Shown here: positions 16,671 to 16,690 of the stretch, piece by piece
Layout: the number at the start of each line of letters is the position of its first letter
Position numbering within the stretch: the stretch's first letter is position 1
Assembly (NCBI GenBank): GCA_964374095.1
Contig: CAYJXJ010000102.1
Location: 1 to 16,690 of the forward strand
DNA: 16,690 bases
DNA from: CAYJXJ01 sp964374095
GTDB lineage: Bacteria > Elusimicrobiota > Elusimicrobia > UBA1565 > UBA9628
Direction of reading: 5' to 3'
Made by a program: the position numbers and the translations under genes
Notes under the pieces: model-generated
What the model was told of the DNA's origin: nothing
Database searches by the model: none
The model's input: only the letters and a program-made list of their open reading frames with translations

Positions 16671-16690
16671 TCACCGCCCGGGAGACCTCC
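16651..16690 (-). CDS. partial coding frame at the right edge
   Basis: From the window edge a minus-strand frame reads EVSRAVRAAVVR and stops at TGA 16651-16653. If one base were added near 16653, it would run on into the fragment ending at 16506 (…VVR, then DPPAGDFAPAG). It is too short to identify. It may be a genuine gene end overlapping a second gene, but the absence of a start codon for the second frame favours a single frame-shifted gene. Confidence 0.35.
   Translation of the reverse strand, partial: EVSRAVRAAVVR

Overview
GC-rich bacterial DNA, probably chromosomal, from a Gram-negative-type (diderm) cell. Five genes encode proteins with signal peptides, one product looks like a membrane anti-sigma factor, and there are PilZ and LysR regulators. 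The lineage cannot be fixed from sequence alone. An Elusimicrobiota-, Myxococcota- or Deltaproteobacteria-like organism would fit the composition and gene style, but this is a guess. I see no rRNA, tRNA, transposase, integrase or CRISPR array.

Layout. The left edge (1-460, minus) holds the start of a PAS-histidine kinase cut by the window end; its base composition is lower in GC than the rest. A LysR regulator (693-1571, minus) is divergent from a secreted intradiol ring-cleavage dioxygenase (1677-2642, plus), which is followed by a 59-residue Cys-containing exported peptide and a di-iron ferritin-like protein. These three genes look like one coupled operon, with a LysR-type T-N11-A box between regulator and dioxygenase. 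The rest runs on the minus strand. It contains a metallopeptidase pair (secreted M3 oligopeptidase, then a HELGH gluzincin with an N-terminal beta domain) and a second exported pair (M14 carboxypeptidase, then a protein of unknown function). It continues with coaD coupled to a zinc-finger anti-sigma/PrcB-like fusion, then metH followed directly by an exported HEAT-like protein, and finally a PilZ protein. The right edge carries the tail of a further minus-strand gene that looks frame-shifted.

How it fits together. The left cluster may be a LysR-controlled oxidative aromatic-processing module that works partly outside the cytoplasm. The middle is a peptide-degradation island of exported zinc peptidases. 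The right is housekeeping (cobalamin-dependent methionine synthesis, coenzyme A synthesis) mixed with unusual partners. Regulatory DNA is unusually readable: several near-consensus sigma70 promoters with 17-bp spacers, perfect palindromes of 18, 24 and 40 bp, and repeated stop/start overlaps (GTGA three times, abutting stop-start twice).

The most interesting items are the dioxygenase/Cys-peptide/ferritin-like cluster, the attenuator-like metH leader that matches no riboswitch class I can name, and the anti-sigma/PrcB fusion coupled to coaD. No intergenic stretch exceeds 300 bases.
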